In this document: in pieces, positions 32,953-44,744 of the stretch
Layout: the number at the start of each line of letters is the position of its first letter
Numbering within the stretch: the stretch's first letter is position 1
NCBI GenBank assembly: GCA_031769625.1
Contig: JAUIMM010001030.1
Coordinates: 3,024,001 to 3,088,000, forward strand
Direction: 5' to 3'
Length of the DNA stretch: 64,000 nucleotides
From: Taudactylus pleione
Taxonomy: Eukaryota > Chordata > Amphibia > Anura > Myobatrachidae
Notes under the pieces: generated by a model
Seen by the model: the letters and a program-made list of their open reading frames with translations, nothing else
Told to the model about the DNA's origin: nothing
Database searches by the model: none
Translations under genes and position numbers: made by a program

Positions 32953-34142
32953 TGGTCTCGTCATGCACTGGATAGTGTATTATTATATAGTATTAAATAT
33001 TAACCCTATTGATGGTCTATAGCCATGCATCCCTAACATTCCATGTTTTCCAGATCTCGTAGTTGGTGCACAGGTGTATTTATTACTAGCTGTCACATGT
33101 TAAAAGACCCACAGGGGGTGCTAATTATGTAATTTGTGATGCTGAGAAGAACATGAAGCACTAGCAAAATTATATTATATTACTCTTTCTATTGTGGTCA
33201 TGGTGTGGGCTGGGGTGGGGGTTTCCAGGCAACCGGAAACCCCCCTGCATATACTTATAATGATACTGTCCTCACATTTTATTCAGATACAAAGTACTGT
33301 ACCAGGGGCCCGGGTCTGGCAGTGGCAGATTATAATGGGAGCAGATTGGTCAACAAGCTGGTGCCCACTATTTCTTCTCCATCCAATCATCCACATGGTA
33401 TTATAAACAGGGGGCAAGTGACTGTACAGAACAACAGAAAATTTTTTTTGGGTATCAGTAGCTGTAATGATAAAGACTGCCAACCTCTATATAAAACATC
33501 CAATCAGAATAAAAAAAAAAACATACAATGCTTGATTCCAACATAAGACAAATAAAAAATGAATATAAAAAATAATATTGATACTGTAAAAGAGTTATGA
33601 ATTACTTAAAGAACTAAAATCAATAAAAACGTCCAAGGATTTATTCAATATTCAGATAAAAAAATACAATGTCACTCATCAGTTAGTACAACTCAATAAA
33701 ACATCAGCTCTGCTCAGTAATGTCGAAATTAATTAAAACATTATTTTTGGAAATATTTCTCTTAATACAAATTCACAATAGTTTGTGAGTTCATGGATCC
33801 ATTAGTAGGCTGCTACTGCTCCCCAGCTCCTGACTCTATTGTTAGACAACAGCAGATGTTACTTTTTGCATTCTGCAGAGAGCAGCTTAAGGTGGCGCTC
33901 AGCGGGGGCTGGGCCGGGGGGAATGGTGCCATCTGCCCCCCGGGCCGGTACAACTGTGCAGCATTAGGGCCGGCAGGTCTTCTGCCGAGCTTCCTGTCTG
34001 GCCAGCTCACATCAGCCCGCTGGACCGGCTCACATTCGCCGGCTGTGCGTGCGCTTACAGGGTTTGCCGGAAGCTGTGGTCTCTCTGGGAGGGGGAGGAG
34101 GAGTGATTGCTGTCCAACACTGCTGGGACACCATGTACTCAC
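32895..34142. other. (TA)n microsatellite, then no gene seen
   Basis: (TA)n at about 32895-32947. AT-rich DNA follows to 33870, with a local palindrome GGGGTTTCCAGGCAACCGGAAACCCC near 33218-33243 (written here only as its position and GGTTTCC...GGAAACC arms). A GC-rich patch spans about 33880-34120, where long open frames (33793-34344 plus, 33813-34202 minus) are compositional and without domains. Confidence 0.45.
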
Positions 34143-34260
34143 CTCCCACCTCAGTGCCCTACACCTCCCACATAACTGCCTCACACCAAACACCCTGCTC
34201 ACTGCACCTACTGTAGGAGCCTATTTAATCACCCACACTGCCTTTACTTGTTTATATTCT
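34143..34260. repeat. Direct repeat, first copy
   Basis: TGCCTCACACCAAACACCCT...CCTATTTAATCACCCACACT...TTACTTGTTTATAT is repeated with moderate divergence at 34720-34815 (GCCTCACAGCTAACCCCCTG...). The microsatellites and palindrome lie between the two copies. Confidence 0.65.
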
Positions 34261-34332
34261 ATATATATATATATAGGTTTTATATATGTGTATATTTATA
34301 TATTATGTAAATGGGTATATATATGTATACAC

Positions 34333-34399
<67 letters not shown>
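34261..34399. repeat. (TA)n and (GA)n microsatellites
   Basis: (TA)-rich from about 34261, then a pure (GA)n run at about 34341-34399. Confidence 0.95.
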
Positions 34400-34401
<2 letters not shown>

Positions 34402-34573
34402 AGCAAACAGCAGCACTCACGGGACTTTCAAAGGAAAAAGACTCCTGGACACAGCAGTGTAGTTCAACGTTTCAGTCTTGGCATACTTTTATCAAGACTG
34501 AAACGTTGAACTACACTGCTGTGTCCAGGAGTCTTTTTCCTTTGAAAGTCCCGTGAGTGCCGCTGTTTGCTTG
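34400..34573. repeat. Near-perfect palindrome, ~80-bp arms
   Basis: The left arm from CAAGCAAACAGCAGCACTCA to AACGTTTCAGTCTTG is followed by an 11-13-base spacer and its reverse complement ending GAGTGCCGCTGTTTGCTTG. I see one mismatch (CAGCAG against CGG...). Such a long near-identical hairpin is either young or under gene conversion. The TTATCAAGACTGAAACGTTG word resembles PLE-type terminal sequence, so two inverted PLE ends are possible. Confidence 0.85.
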
Positions 34574-34659
34574 TTTCTAGACTTTGGGTTTCCATATCTT
34601 CGGATGGCACCAGGGCAAATAACTTTATTACACTGTGGAGTGCCAGCTTATATTGACTT

Positions 34660-34699
<40 letters not shown>

Positions 34700-34815
34700 G
34701 TGTGTGTGTGTTTATATGTATATACACCTCACACCTGATTGCCTCACAGCTAACCCCCTGCTCACAGCACCTAGGGACCTATTTATTCACCCACACTACC
34801 TGTACCTGTTTATAT
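34660..34815. repeat. (TA)n/(TG)n microsatellite and second copy of the direct repeat
   Basis: (TA)n at about 34662-34698, then TGTGTGTG, then the second copy of the ~85-bp direct repeat to 34815. Confidence 0.7.
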
Positions 34816-34886
34816 ACAGTATCTATATATATATATATGTGTATGTATATATTAGGGGTGTGCACCGGCCACTTTTCGTGTTTTGG

Positions 34887-34987
34887 TTTTGGATCTGGAT
34901 CTTTCTTCGTGTTTTGGATCTGGATTGGTTTTGCCAAAACCACCCTTCCGTGTTTTGGGTTCTGGGTTTTGTGTTTTGGATCTGTAT
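34887..34987 (+). promoter_or_regulatory. Subterminal repeats TTTTGGATCTGGAT of the second hAT element
   Basis: Copies at 34887 and 34912, and a one-base variant (TTTTGGATCTGTAT) at 34974, in the same positions relative to the end as in the 12.6-kb element. Candidate transposase-binding sites. Confidence 0.5.
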
Positions 34988-35480
34988 TTTTTTTAAAAAA
35001 AGCATAAAAACAGCTAAAATCACAGAATTTGTAGGTTTTTCTGCTCCTATGCTATTATTAACCTCAATAACCTTAATTTCCACTCATTTCCAGTCTATTC
35101 TGAACACCTCACACCTCACAATAGTGTTTTTATGTCCAAAAGGTTGCACCAAGGTAGCTGGATGACTATGCTAAGCGACACGAGTGGGCGGCACAAACAC
35201 GTGACCCATCTAGGCGTGAAACTGCAGTGGCAGACAGGATGGCAGTTTGAAAAACTAGGCCCCAAACTGTACATAATGCAAAGAAAAAAAAGAGGTGCAA
35301 GATGGAATTGTCCTTGGGCCCTCCCACCCACCCTTATGTTGTTTAAACAGGACATGCACACTTTAACAAAATAATCATTTCAGCGCCAGGGTCTGCCACA
35401 CAACTGTGGCTGAAATGATTGGTTCGTTTGGGCCCCCACAAAACAAGCTGGCAATTAATCTGTCCCTGCACAAACTGGCT

Positions 35481-35945
35481 CTACGGAGGCAAGATGTCAT
35501 CCTCATCCTCCTCATCCACCGATTCCTCACCCTCTTCAGTGTGTACATCCTCATCATCACAGAGTATTAATTCGACCCCGCTGGAATCCACAACCACAGG
35601 TCCCTCTCATACGTTCTGGAGGCTGGTCTCCCTGGAAGAGTTGATAATTCATTTTATGAACATCATCTTCTCCACATTTTGTGGAAGCAACCTCCTACGC
35701 CTTTCGCTGACAAGGTTCCCGGCTGCACTAAACACTCTTTCGGAGTACACACTGGAGGGGGGGCAACTCAGGTAAAATAGAGCCAGTTTGTACAGGGACC
35801 TCCAAATTGCTTCTTTTTCCTGCCAGTACAGGTACGGACTGTCTGACATGCCTACTTGGATGCTGTCACCGATGTAATCCTTTAACAGACAGACGCACGC
35901 TTGTCGCTGCTGCTTTGAGGATGCAAGTGCGGCTACAGCCCACAC
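35481..35945 (-). pseudogene. hAT transposase C-terminal dimerisation region
   Basis: Minus strand from the array edge: ASSKQQRQACVCLLKDYIGD, then SIQVGMSDSPYLYWQEKEAI, WRSLYKLALFYLSCPPSS and VYSERVFSAAGNLVSERRRR LLPQNVEKMMFIK. This is the canonical hAT C-terminal block with the SER.FSAAG signature intact, unlike copy 1 of the 12.6-kb element. One missing base near 35655 shifts the frame. The continuation reads MNYQLFQGDQPP, then an acidic tail (CDDEDVHTEEGEESVDEEDE) to a TAG at 35481-35483. The first codons (ASSKQQRQACVCLLK) are the same DNA as the core of every satellite monomer to the right. Confidence 0.88.
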
Positions 35946-38900
35946 AATTCACAGAGACAGAAAAAAAAAGAAGAATATTTTTATTGTTTGTGGAGCGCAC
36001 TTTGAGGGTTACACCACCCTTTAACAGACAGACGCACGCTTGTCGCTGCTGCTTTGAGGATGCAAGTGCGGCTACAGCCCACACAATTCACAAAGACAGA
36101 AAAAAGAAGAAGAATATTTTTATTGTTTGTGTAACACACTTTGAGGGTGTCACCACCCTTTAACAGACAGACGCACGCTTGTCGCTGCTGCTTTGAGGAT
36201 GCAAGTGCAGCTACAGCCCACACAATTCAAAAAGAGAAAAAAAAAGAAGAATATTTTTATTGTTTGTGTAGCACACTTTGAGGGTGTCACCACCCTTTAA
36301 CAGACAGACGCACGCTTGTCGCTGCTGCTTTGAGGATGCAAGTGCGGCTACAGCCCACACAATTCACAAAGACAGAAAAAAGAAGAAGAATATTTTTATT
36401 GTTTGTGTAGCACACTTTGAGAGTTACACCACCCTTTAACAGACAGACGCACGCTTGTCGCTGCTGCTTTGAGGATGCAAGTGCGGCTACAGCCCACACA
36501 ATTCACAAAGACAGAAAAAAAAAGAACAATATTTTTATTGTTTGTGTAGCACACTTTGAGGGTGTCACCACCCTTTAACAGACAGACACATGCTTGTCGC
36601 TGCTGCTTTCAGGACAGTATCATATTCAGTGACAGTAGACTTGTCAGAAATTGTTGGCACGTCCTTCAGTCCAGACCAGATGTCCAAACCAGCCTTTGAC
36701 TTATGACACAGGCACACGCTTGGCGCTGCTACTATGTTGATGCACGTGCAGCTACATCGCACACAAGTCACAAACACATTAAAAAAATAGTGTTTTTTAT
36801 TTTTTGGAGCACTTTGAGGGTTACACCACCCTTTAACAGACAGACGCACGCTTGTCGCTGCTGCTTTGAGGATGCAAGTGCGGCTCCAGCCCACACAATT
36901 CACAAAGACAGAAAAAAGAAGAATATTTTTATTGTTTGTGTAGCACACTTTGAGGGTGTCACCACCCTTTAACAGACAGACGCACGCTTGTCGCTGCTGT
37001 TTTGAGGATGCAAGTGCGGCTACATCGCACACAAGTCACAAACACATTAAAAAAATTGTTTTTTATTTTTTGGAGCACTTTGAGAGTTACACCACCCTTT
37101 AACAGACAGATGCACGCTTGTCGCTGCTGCTTTGAGGATGCAAGTGCGGCTACAGCCCACACAATTCACAAAGACAGAAAAAAAAGAACAATATTTTTAT
37201 TGTTTGTGTAGCACACTTTGAGGGTGTCACCACCCTTTAACAGACAGACACACGCTTGTCGCTGCTGCTTTGAGGACAGTATCATATGCAGTGACAGTAG
37301 ACTTGTCAGAAATTGTTGGCACGTCCTTCAGTCCTGACCAGATGTCCAAACCAGCGCTTTACTTATGACACAGGCGCATGCTTGGCGCTGCTACTATGTT
37401 GATGCACGTGTGGCTACATCGCACACAAGTCACAAACACATTAAAAAAATAGTTTTTTATTTTTTGGAGCACTTTGAGGGTTACACCACCATTTAACAGA
37501 CAGACGCACGCTTGTTGCTGCTGCTTTGAGGATGCAAGTGCGGCTACAGCCCACACAATTCACAAAGACAGAAAAAAGAAGAAGAATATTTTTATTGTTT
37601 GTGTAGCACACTTTGAGGGTGTCACCACCTTTTAACAGACAGACGCACGCTTGTCGCTGCTGCTTTGAGGATGCAAGTGCGTCTACATCGCACACAAGTC
37701 ACAAACACATTAAAAAAAAGTTTTTTATTTTTTGGAGCACTTTGAGAGTTACACCACCCTTTAACAGACAGATGCACACTTGTCGCTGCTGCTTTGAGGA
37801 TGCAAGTGCGGCTACAGCCCACACAATTCACAAAGACAGAAAAAAAAAGAACAATATTTTTATTGTTTGTGTAGCACACTTTGAGGGTGTCACCACCCTT
37901 TAACAGACAGATGCACGCTTGTCGCTGCTGCTTTGAGTACAGTATCATATGCAGTGACAGTAGACTTGTCAGAATTTGTTGGCACGTCCTTCAGTCCGGA
38001 CCAGATGTCCAAACCAGCCTTTGACTTATGACACAGGCACACGCTTGGCACTGCTACTATGTTGATGCACATGCAGCTACATCGCACACAAGTCACAAAC
38101 ACATTTAAAAAATAGTTTTTTATTTTTTGGAGCACTTTGAGGGTTACACCACCCTTTAACAGACAGACGCACGCTTGTCGCTGCTGCTTTGAGGATGCAA
38201 GTGCGGCTACAGCCCACACAATTCACAAAGACAGAAAAAAAAAGAACAATATTTTTATTGTTTGTGTAGCACACTTTGAGGGTGTCACCACCATTTAACA
38301 GACAGACACACGCTTGTCGCAGCTGCTTTGAGGACACTAACATATGCAGTGACAGTAGACTTGTCAGAAATTGTTGGCACGTCATTCAGTCCGGACCAGA
38401 TGTCCAAACCAGCCCTTGACTTATGACACAGGCGCACGCTTGGAGCTGCTACTTTGTTGATGCACGTGCGGCTACATCGCACACAAGTCACAAACACATA
38501 AAAAAAAAAGTTTTTTATTTTTTGGAGCACTTTGAGGGTTACACCACCCTTTAACAGACAGACGCACGCTTGTCGCTGCTGCTTGAGGATGCAAGTGCGG
38601 CTACAGCCCACACAATTCACAAAGACAGAAAAAAGAAGAAGAATATTTTTATTGTTTGTGTAACACACTTTTAGGGTGTCACCACCCTTTAACAGACAGA
38701 TGCACGCTTGTCGCTGCTGCTTTGAGGATGCAAGTGCAGCTACAGCCCACACAATTCACAAAGAGAAAAAAAAAGAAGAATATTTTTATTGTTTGTGTAG
38801 CACACTTTGAGGGTGTCACCACCCTTTAACAGACAGACGCATGCTTGTCGCTGCTGCTTTGAGGATGCAAGTGCGGCTACAGCCCACACAATTCACAAAG

Positions 38901-41900
38901 ACAGAAAAAAGAAGAAGAATATTTTTATTGTTTGTGTAGCACACTTTGAGGGTGTCACCACCCTTTAACAGACAGACGCACGCTTGTCGCTGCTGCTTTG
39001 AGGATGCAAGTGTGTCTACATCGCACACAAGTCACAAACACATTAAAAAAAAAGTTTGTTTTTTTCTGGAGCACTTTGAGAGTTACACCACCCTTTAACA
39101 GACAGACGCACGCTTGTCGCTGCTGCTTTGAGGATGCAAGTGCGGCTACAGCCCACACAATTCACAAAGACAGAAAAAAAAAGAACAATATTTTTATTGT
39201 TTGTGTAGCACACTTTGAGGGTGTCACCACCCTTTAACAGACAGACACACGCTTGTCGCTGCTGCTTTGAGGACAGTATCATATGCAGTGACAGTAGACT
39301 TGTCAGAAATTATTGGCACGTCCTTCAGTCCGGACCAGATGTCCAAACCAGCCCTTGACTTATGACACAGGCGCACGCTTGGCGCTGCTACTATGTTGAT
39401 GCACATGTGGCTACATCGCACACAAGTCACAAACACATTAAAAAAATAGTTTTTTATTTTTTGGAGCACTTTGAGGGTTACACCACCCTTTAACAGACAG
39501 ACGCACGCTTGTTGCTGCTGCTTTGAGGATGCAAGTGCGGCTACAGCCCACACAATTCACAAAGACAGAAAAAAGAAGAAGAATATTTTTATTGTTTGTG
39601 TAGCACACTTTGAGGGTGTCACCACCCTTTACCAGACAGACGCACGCTTGTCGCTGCTGCTTTGAGGATGCAAGTGCGTCTACATCGCACACAAGTCACA
39701 AACACATTAAAAATTGTTTTTTATTTTTTGGAGCACTTTGAGAGTTACACCACCCTTTAACAGACAGATGCACAATTGTCGCTGCTGCTTTGAGGATGCA
39801 AGTGCGGCTACAGCCCACACAATTCACAAAGACAGAAAAAAAAGAACAATATTTTTATTGTTTGTGTAGCACACTTTGAGGGTGTCACCACCCTTTAACA
39901 GACAGATGCACGCTTGTCGCTGCTGCTTTGAGTACAGTATCATATGCAGTGACAATAGACTTGTCAGAAATTGTTGGCACGTCCTTCAGTCCGGACCAGA
40001 TGTCCAAACCAGCCTTTGACTTATGACAAAGGCACACGCTTGGCGCTGCTACTATGTTGATGCACATGCAGCTACATCGCACACAAGTCACAAACACATT
40101 AAAAAAATAGTTTTTTATTTTTTGGAGCACTTTGAGAGTTACACCACCCTTTAACAGACAGACGCACGCTTGTCACTGCTGCTTTGAGGATGCAAGTGCA
40201 GCTACATCGCACACAAGTCACAAACACATTAAAAAAATTGTTTTTTATTATTTGGAGCACTTTGAGAGTTACAACACCCTTTAACAGACAGAGGCACGCT
40301 TGTCGCTGCTGCTTTGAGGATGCAAGTGCGGCTACAGCCCACACAATTCACAAAGACAGAAAAAAAAAGAACAATATTTTTATTGTTTGTGTAGCACACT
40401 TTGAGGGTGTCACCACCCTTTAACAGACAGACACACGCTTGTCGCTGCTGCTTTGAGGACAGTATCATATGCATTGACAGTAGACTTGTCAGAAATTGTT
40501 GGCACGTCCTTCAGTCCGGACCAGATGTCCAAACCAGCCCTTGACTTATGACACAGGCGCACGCTTGGCGCTGCTACTATGTTGATGCACATGTGGCTAC
40601 ATTGCACACAAGTCACAAACACATTAAAAAAATAGTTTTTTATTTTTTGGAGCACTGTGAGGGTTACACCACCCTTTAACAGACAGACGCACGCTTGTTG
40701 CTGCTGCTTTGAGTATGCAAGTGCGGCTACAGCCCACACAATTCACAAAGACAGAAAAAAGAAGAAGAATATTTTTATTGTTTGTGTAGCACACTTTGAG
40801 GGTGTCACCACCCTTTAACAGACAGACGCACGCTTGTCGCTGCTGCTTTGAGGATGCAAGTGCGTCTACATCGCACACAAGTCACAAACACATTAAAAAA
40901 AAGTTTTTTATTTTTTGGAGCACTTTGAGAGTTACACCACCCTTTAACAGACAGATGCACACTTGTCGCTGCTGCTTTGAGGATGCAAGTGCGGCTACAG
41001 CCCACACAATTCACAAAGACAGAAAAAAAAAGAACAATATTTTTATTGTTTGTGTAGCACACTTTGAGGGTGTCACCACCCTTTAACAGACAGATGCACG
41101 CTTGTCGCTGCTGCTTTGAGTACAGTATCATATGCAGTGACAGTAGACTTGTCAGAAATTGTTGGCACGTCCTTCAGTCCGGACCAGTTGTCCAAACCAG
41201 CCTTTGACTTATGACACAGGCACACGCTTGGCGCTGCTACTATGTTGATGCACATGCAGCTACATCGCACACAAGTCACAAACACATTAAAAAAATAGTT
41301 GTTTTTTTTTTGGAGCACTTTGAGGGTTACACCACCCTTTAACAGACAGACGCACGCTTGTCGCTGCTGCTTTGAGGATGCAAGTGCGGCTACAGCCCAC
41401 ACAATTCACAAAGACAGAAAAAAGAAGACTATTTTTATTGTTTGTGTAGCACACTTTGAGGGTGTCACCACCCTTTAACGGACAGACGTACGCTTGTCGC
41501 TGCTGCTTTGAGGATGCAAGTGCAGCTACATCGCACACAAGTCACAAACACATTAAAAAAAATGTTTTTTATTATTTGGAGCACTTTGAGAGGTACACCA
41601 CCCTTTATCAGACAGACGCACGCTTGTCGCTGCTGCTTTGAGGATGCAGGTGCGGCTACAGCCCACACAATTCACAAAGACAGAAAAAAAAAGAACAATA
41701 TTTTTATTGTTTGTGTAGCACACTTTGAGGGTGTCACCACCCTTTAACAGACAGACACACGCTTGTTGCTGCTGCTTTGAGGACAGTATCATATGCAGTG
41801 ACAGTAGACTTGTCAGAAATTGTTGGCACGTCCTTCAGTCCTGACCAGATGTCCAAACCAGCCCTTGACTTATGACACAGGTGCACGCTTGGCGCTGCTA

Positions 41901-44744
41901 CTATGTTGATGCACGTGTGGCTACATCGCACACAAGTCACAAACACATTAAAAAAATAGTTTTTTATTTTTTGGAGCACTTTGAGGGTTACACCACCATT
42001 TAACAGACAGACGCACGCTTGTTGCTGCTGCTTTGAGGATGCAAGTGCGGCTACAGCCCACACAATTCACAAAGACAGAAAAAAGAAGAAGAATATTTTT
42101 ATTGTTTGTGTAGCACACTTTGAGGGTGTCACCACCCTTTAACAGACAGACGCACGCTTGTCGCTGCTGCTTTGAGGATGCAAGTGCGTCTACATCGCAC
42201 ACAATTAACAAACACATTAAAAAAAAGTTTTTTATTTTTTGGAGCACTTTGAGAGTTACACCACCCTTTAACAGACAGATGCACACTTGTCGCTGCTGCT
42301 TTGAAGATGCAAGTGCGGCTACAGCCCACACAATTCACAAATACAGAAAAAAAAAAACAATATTTTTATTGTTTGTGTAGCACACTTTGAGGGTGTCACC
42401 ACCCTTTAACAGACAGATGCACGCTTGTCGCTGCTGCTTTGAGTACAGTATCATATGCAGTGACAGTAGACTTGTCAGAAATTGTTGGCACGTCCTTCAG
42501 TCCGGACCAGATGTCCAAACCAGCCTTTGACTTATGACACGGGCACACGCTTGGCACTGCTACTATGTTGATGCACATGCAGCTACATCGCACACAAGTC
42601 ACAAACACATTTAAAAAATAGTTTTTTATTTTTTGGAGCACTTTGAGGGTTACACCACCCTTTAACAGACAGACGCACGCTTGTCGCTGCTGCTTTGAGG
42701 ATGCAAGTGCGGCTACAGCCCACACAATTCACAAAGACAGAAAAAAAAGAACAATATTTTTATTGTTTGTGTAGCACACTTTGAGGGTGTCACCACCATT
42801 TAACAGACAGACACACGCTTGTCGCAGCTGCTTTGAGGACACTAACATATGCAGTGACAGTAGACTTGTCAGAAATTGTTGGCACGTCCTTCAGTCCGGA
42901 CCAGATGTCCAAACCAGCCCTTGACTTATGACACAGGCGCACGCTTGGAGCTGCTACTATGTTGATGCACGTGCGGCTACATCGCACACAAGTCACAAAC
43001 ACATTAAAAAAAAAGTTTTTTATTTTTTGGAGCACTTTGAGGGTTACACCACCCTTTAACAGACAGACGCACGCTTGTCGCTGCTGCTTGAGGATGCAAG
43101 TGCGGCTACAGCCCACACATTTCACAAAGACAGAAAAAAGAAGAAGAATATTTTTATTGTTTGTGTAACACACTTTGAGGGTGTCACCACCCTTTAACAG
43201 ACAGACGCACGCTTGTCGCTGCTGCTTTGAGGATGCAAGTGCAGCTACAGCCCACACAATTCACAAAGAGAAAAAAAAAGAAGAATATTTTTATTGTTTG
43301 TGTAGCACACTTTGAGGGTGTCACCACCCTTTAACAGACAGACGCATGCTTGTCGCTGCTGCTTTGAGGATGCAAGTGCGGCTACAGCCCACACAATTCA
43401 CAAAGACAGAAAAAAGAAGAAGAATATTTTTATTGTTTGTGTAGCACACTTTGAGGGTGTCACCACCCTTTAACAGACAGACGCACGCTTGTCGCTGCTG
43501 CTTTGAGGATGCAAGTGTGTCTACATCGCACACAAGTCACAAACACATTAAAAAAAAGTTTTTTATTTTTTGGAGCACTTTGAGAGTTACACCACCCTTT
43601 AACAGACAGATGCACAAATGTCGCTGCTGCTTTGAGGATGCAAGTGCGGCTACAGCCCACACAATTCACAAAGACAGAAAAAAAAGAACAATATTTTTAT
43701 TGTTTGTGTAGCACACTTTGAGGGTGTCACCACCCTTTAACAGACAGATGCACGCTTGTCGCTGCTGCTTTGAGTACAGTATCATATGCAGTGACAGTAG
43801 ACTTGTCAGAAATTGTTGGCACGTCCTTCAGTCCGGACCAGATGTCCAAACCAGCCTTTGACTTATGACACAGGCACACGCTTGGCGCTGCTACTATGTT
43901 GATGCACATGCAGCTACATCGCACACAAGTCACAAACACATTAAAAAAATAGTTGTTTTTTTTTTGGAGCACTTTGAGGGTTACACCACCCTTTAACAGA
44001 CAGACGCACGCTTGTCGCTGCTGCTTTGAGGATGCAAGTGCTTCTACAGCCCACACAATTCACAAAGACAGAAAAAAGAAGACTATTGTTATTGTTTGTG
44101 TAGCACACTTTGAGGGTGTCACCACCCTTTAACAGACAGACGCACGCTTGTCGCTGCTGCTTTGAGAATGCAAGTGCAGCTACATCGCACACAAGTCACA
44201 AACACATTAAAAAAATTGTTTTTTATTATTTGGAGCACTTTGAGAGGTACACCACCCTTTAACAGACAGACGCACGCTTGTCGCTGCTGCTTTGAGGATG
44301 CAGGTGCGGCTACAGCCCACACAATTCACAAAGACAGAAAAAAAAAGAACAATATTTTTATTGTTTGTGTAGCACACTTTGAGGGTGTCACCACCCTTTA
44401 ACAGACAGACACACGCTTGTTGCTGCTGCTTTGAGGACAGTATCATATGCAGTGACAGTAGACTTGTCAGAAATTGTTGGCACGTCCTTCAGTCCTGACC
44501 AGATGTCCAAACCAGCCCTTGACTTATGACACAGGTGCACGCTTGGCGCTGCTACTATGTTGATGCACGTGTGGCTACATCGCACACAAGTCACAAACAC
44601 ATTAAAAAAATAGTTTTTTATTTTTTGGAGCACTTTGAGGGTTACACCACCATTTAACAGACAGACGCACGCTTGTTGCTGCTGCTTTGAGGATGCAAGT
44701 GCGGCTACAGCCCACACAATTCACAAAGACAGAAAAAAGAAGAA

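Noticed and set aside
33793..34344. 183-codon plus-strand frame with a GC-rich start
   Set aside because: It overlaps a comparable minus-strand frame, has no domain, and ends in (TA)n microsatellite.
36703..36780. Short C cassette parts as tRNA or other small RNA genes
   Set aside because: No A/B-box arrangement or cloverleaf was apparent; the conserved words are explained by transposase codons and founder repeats.
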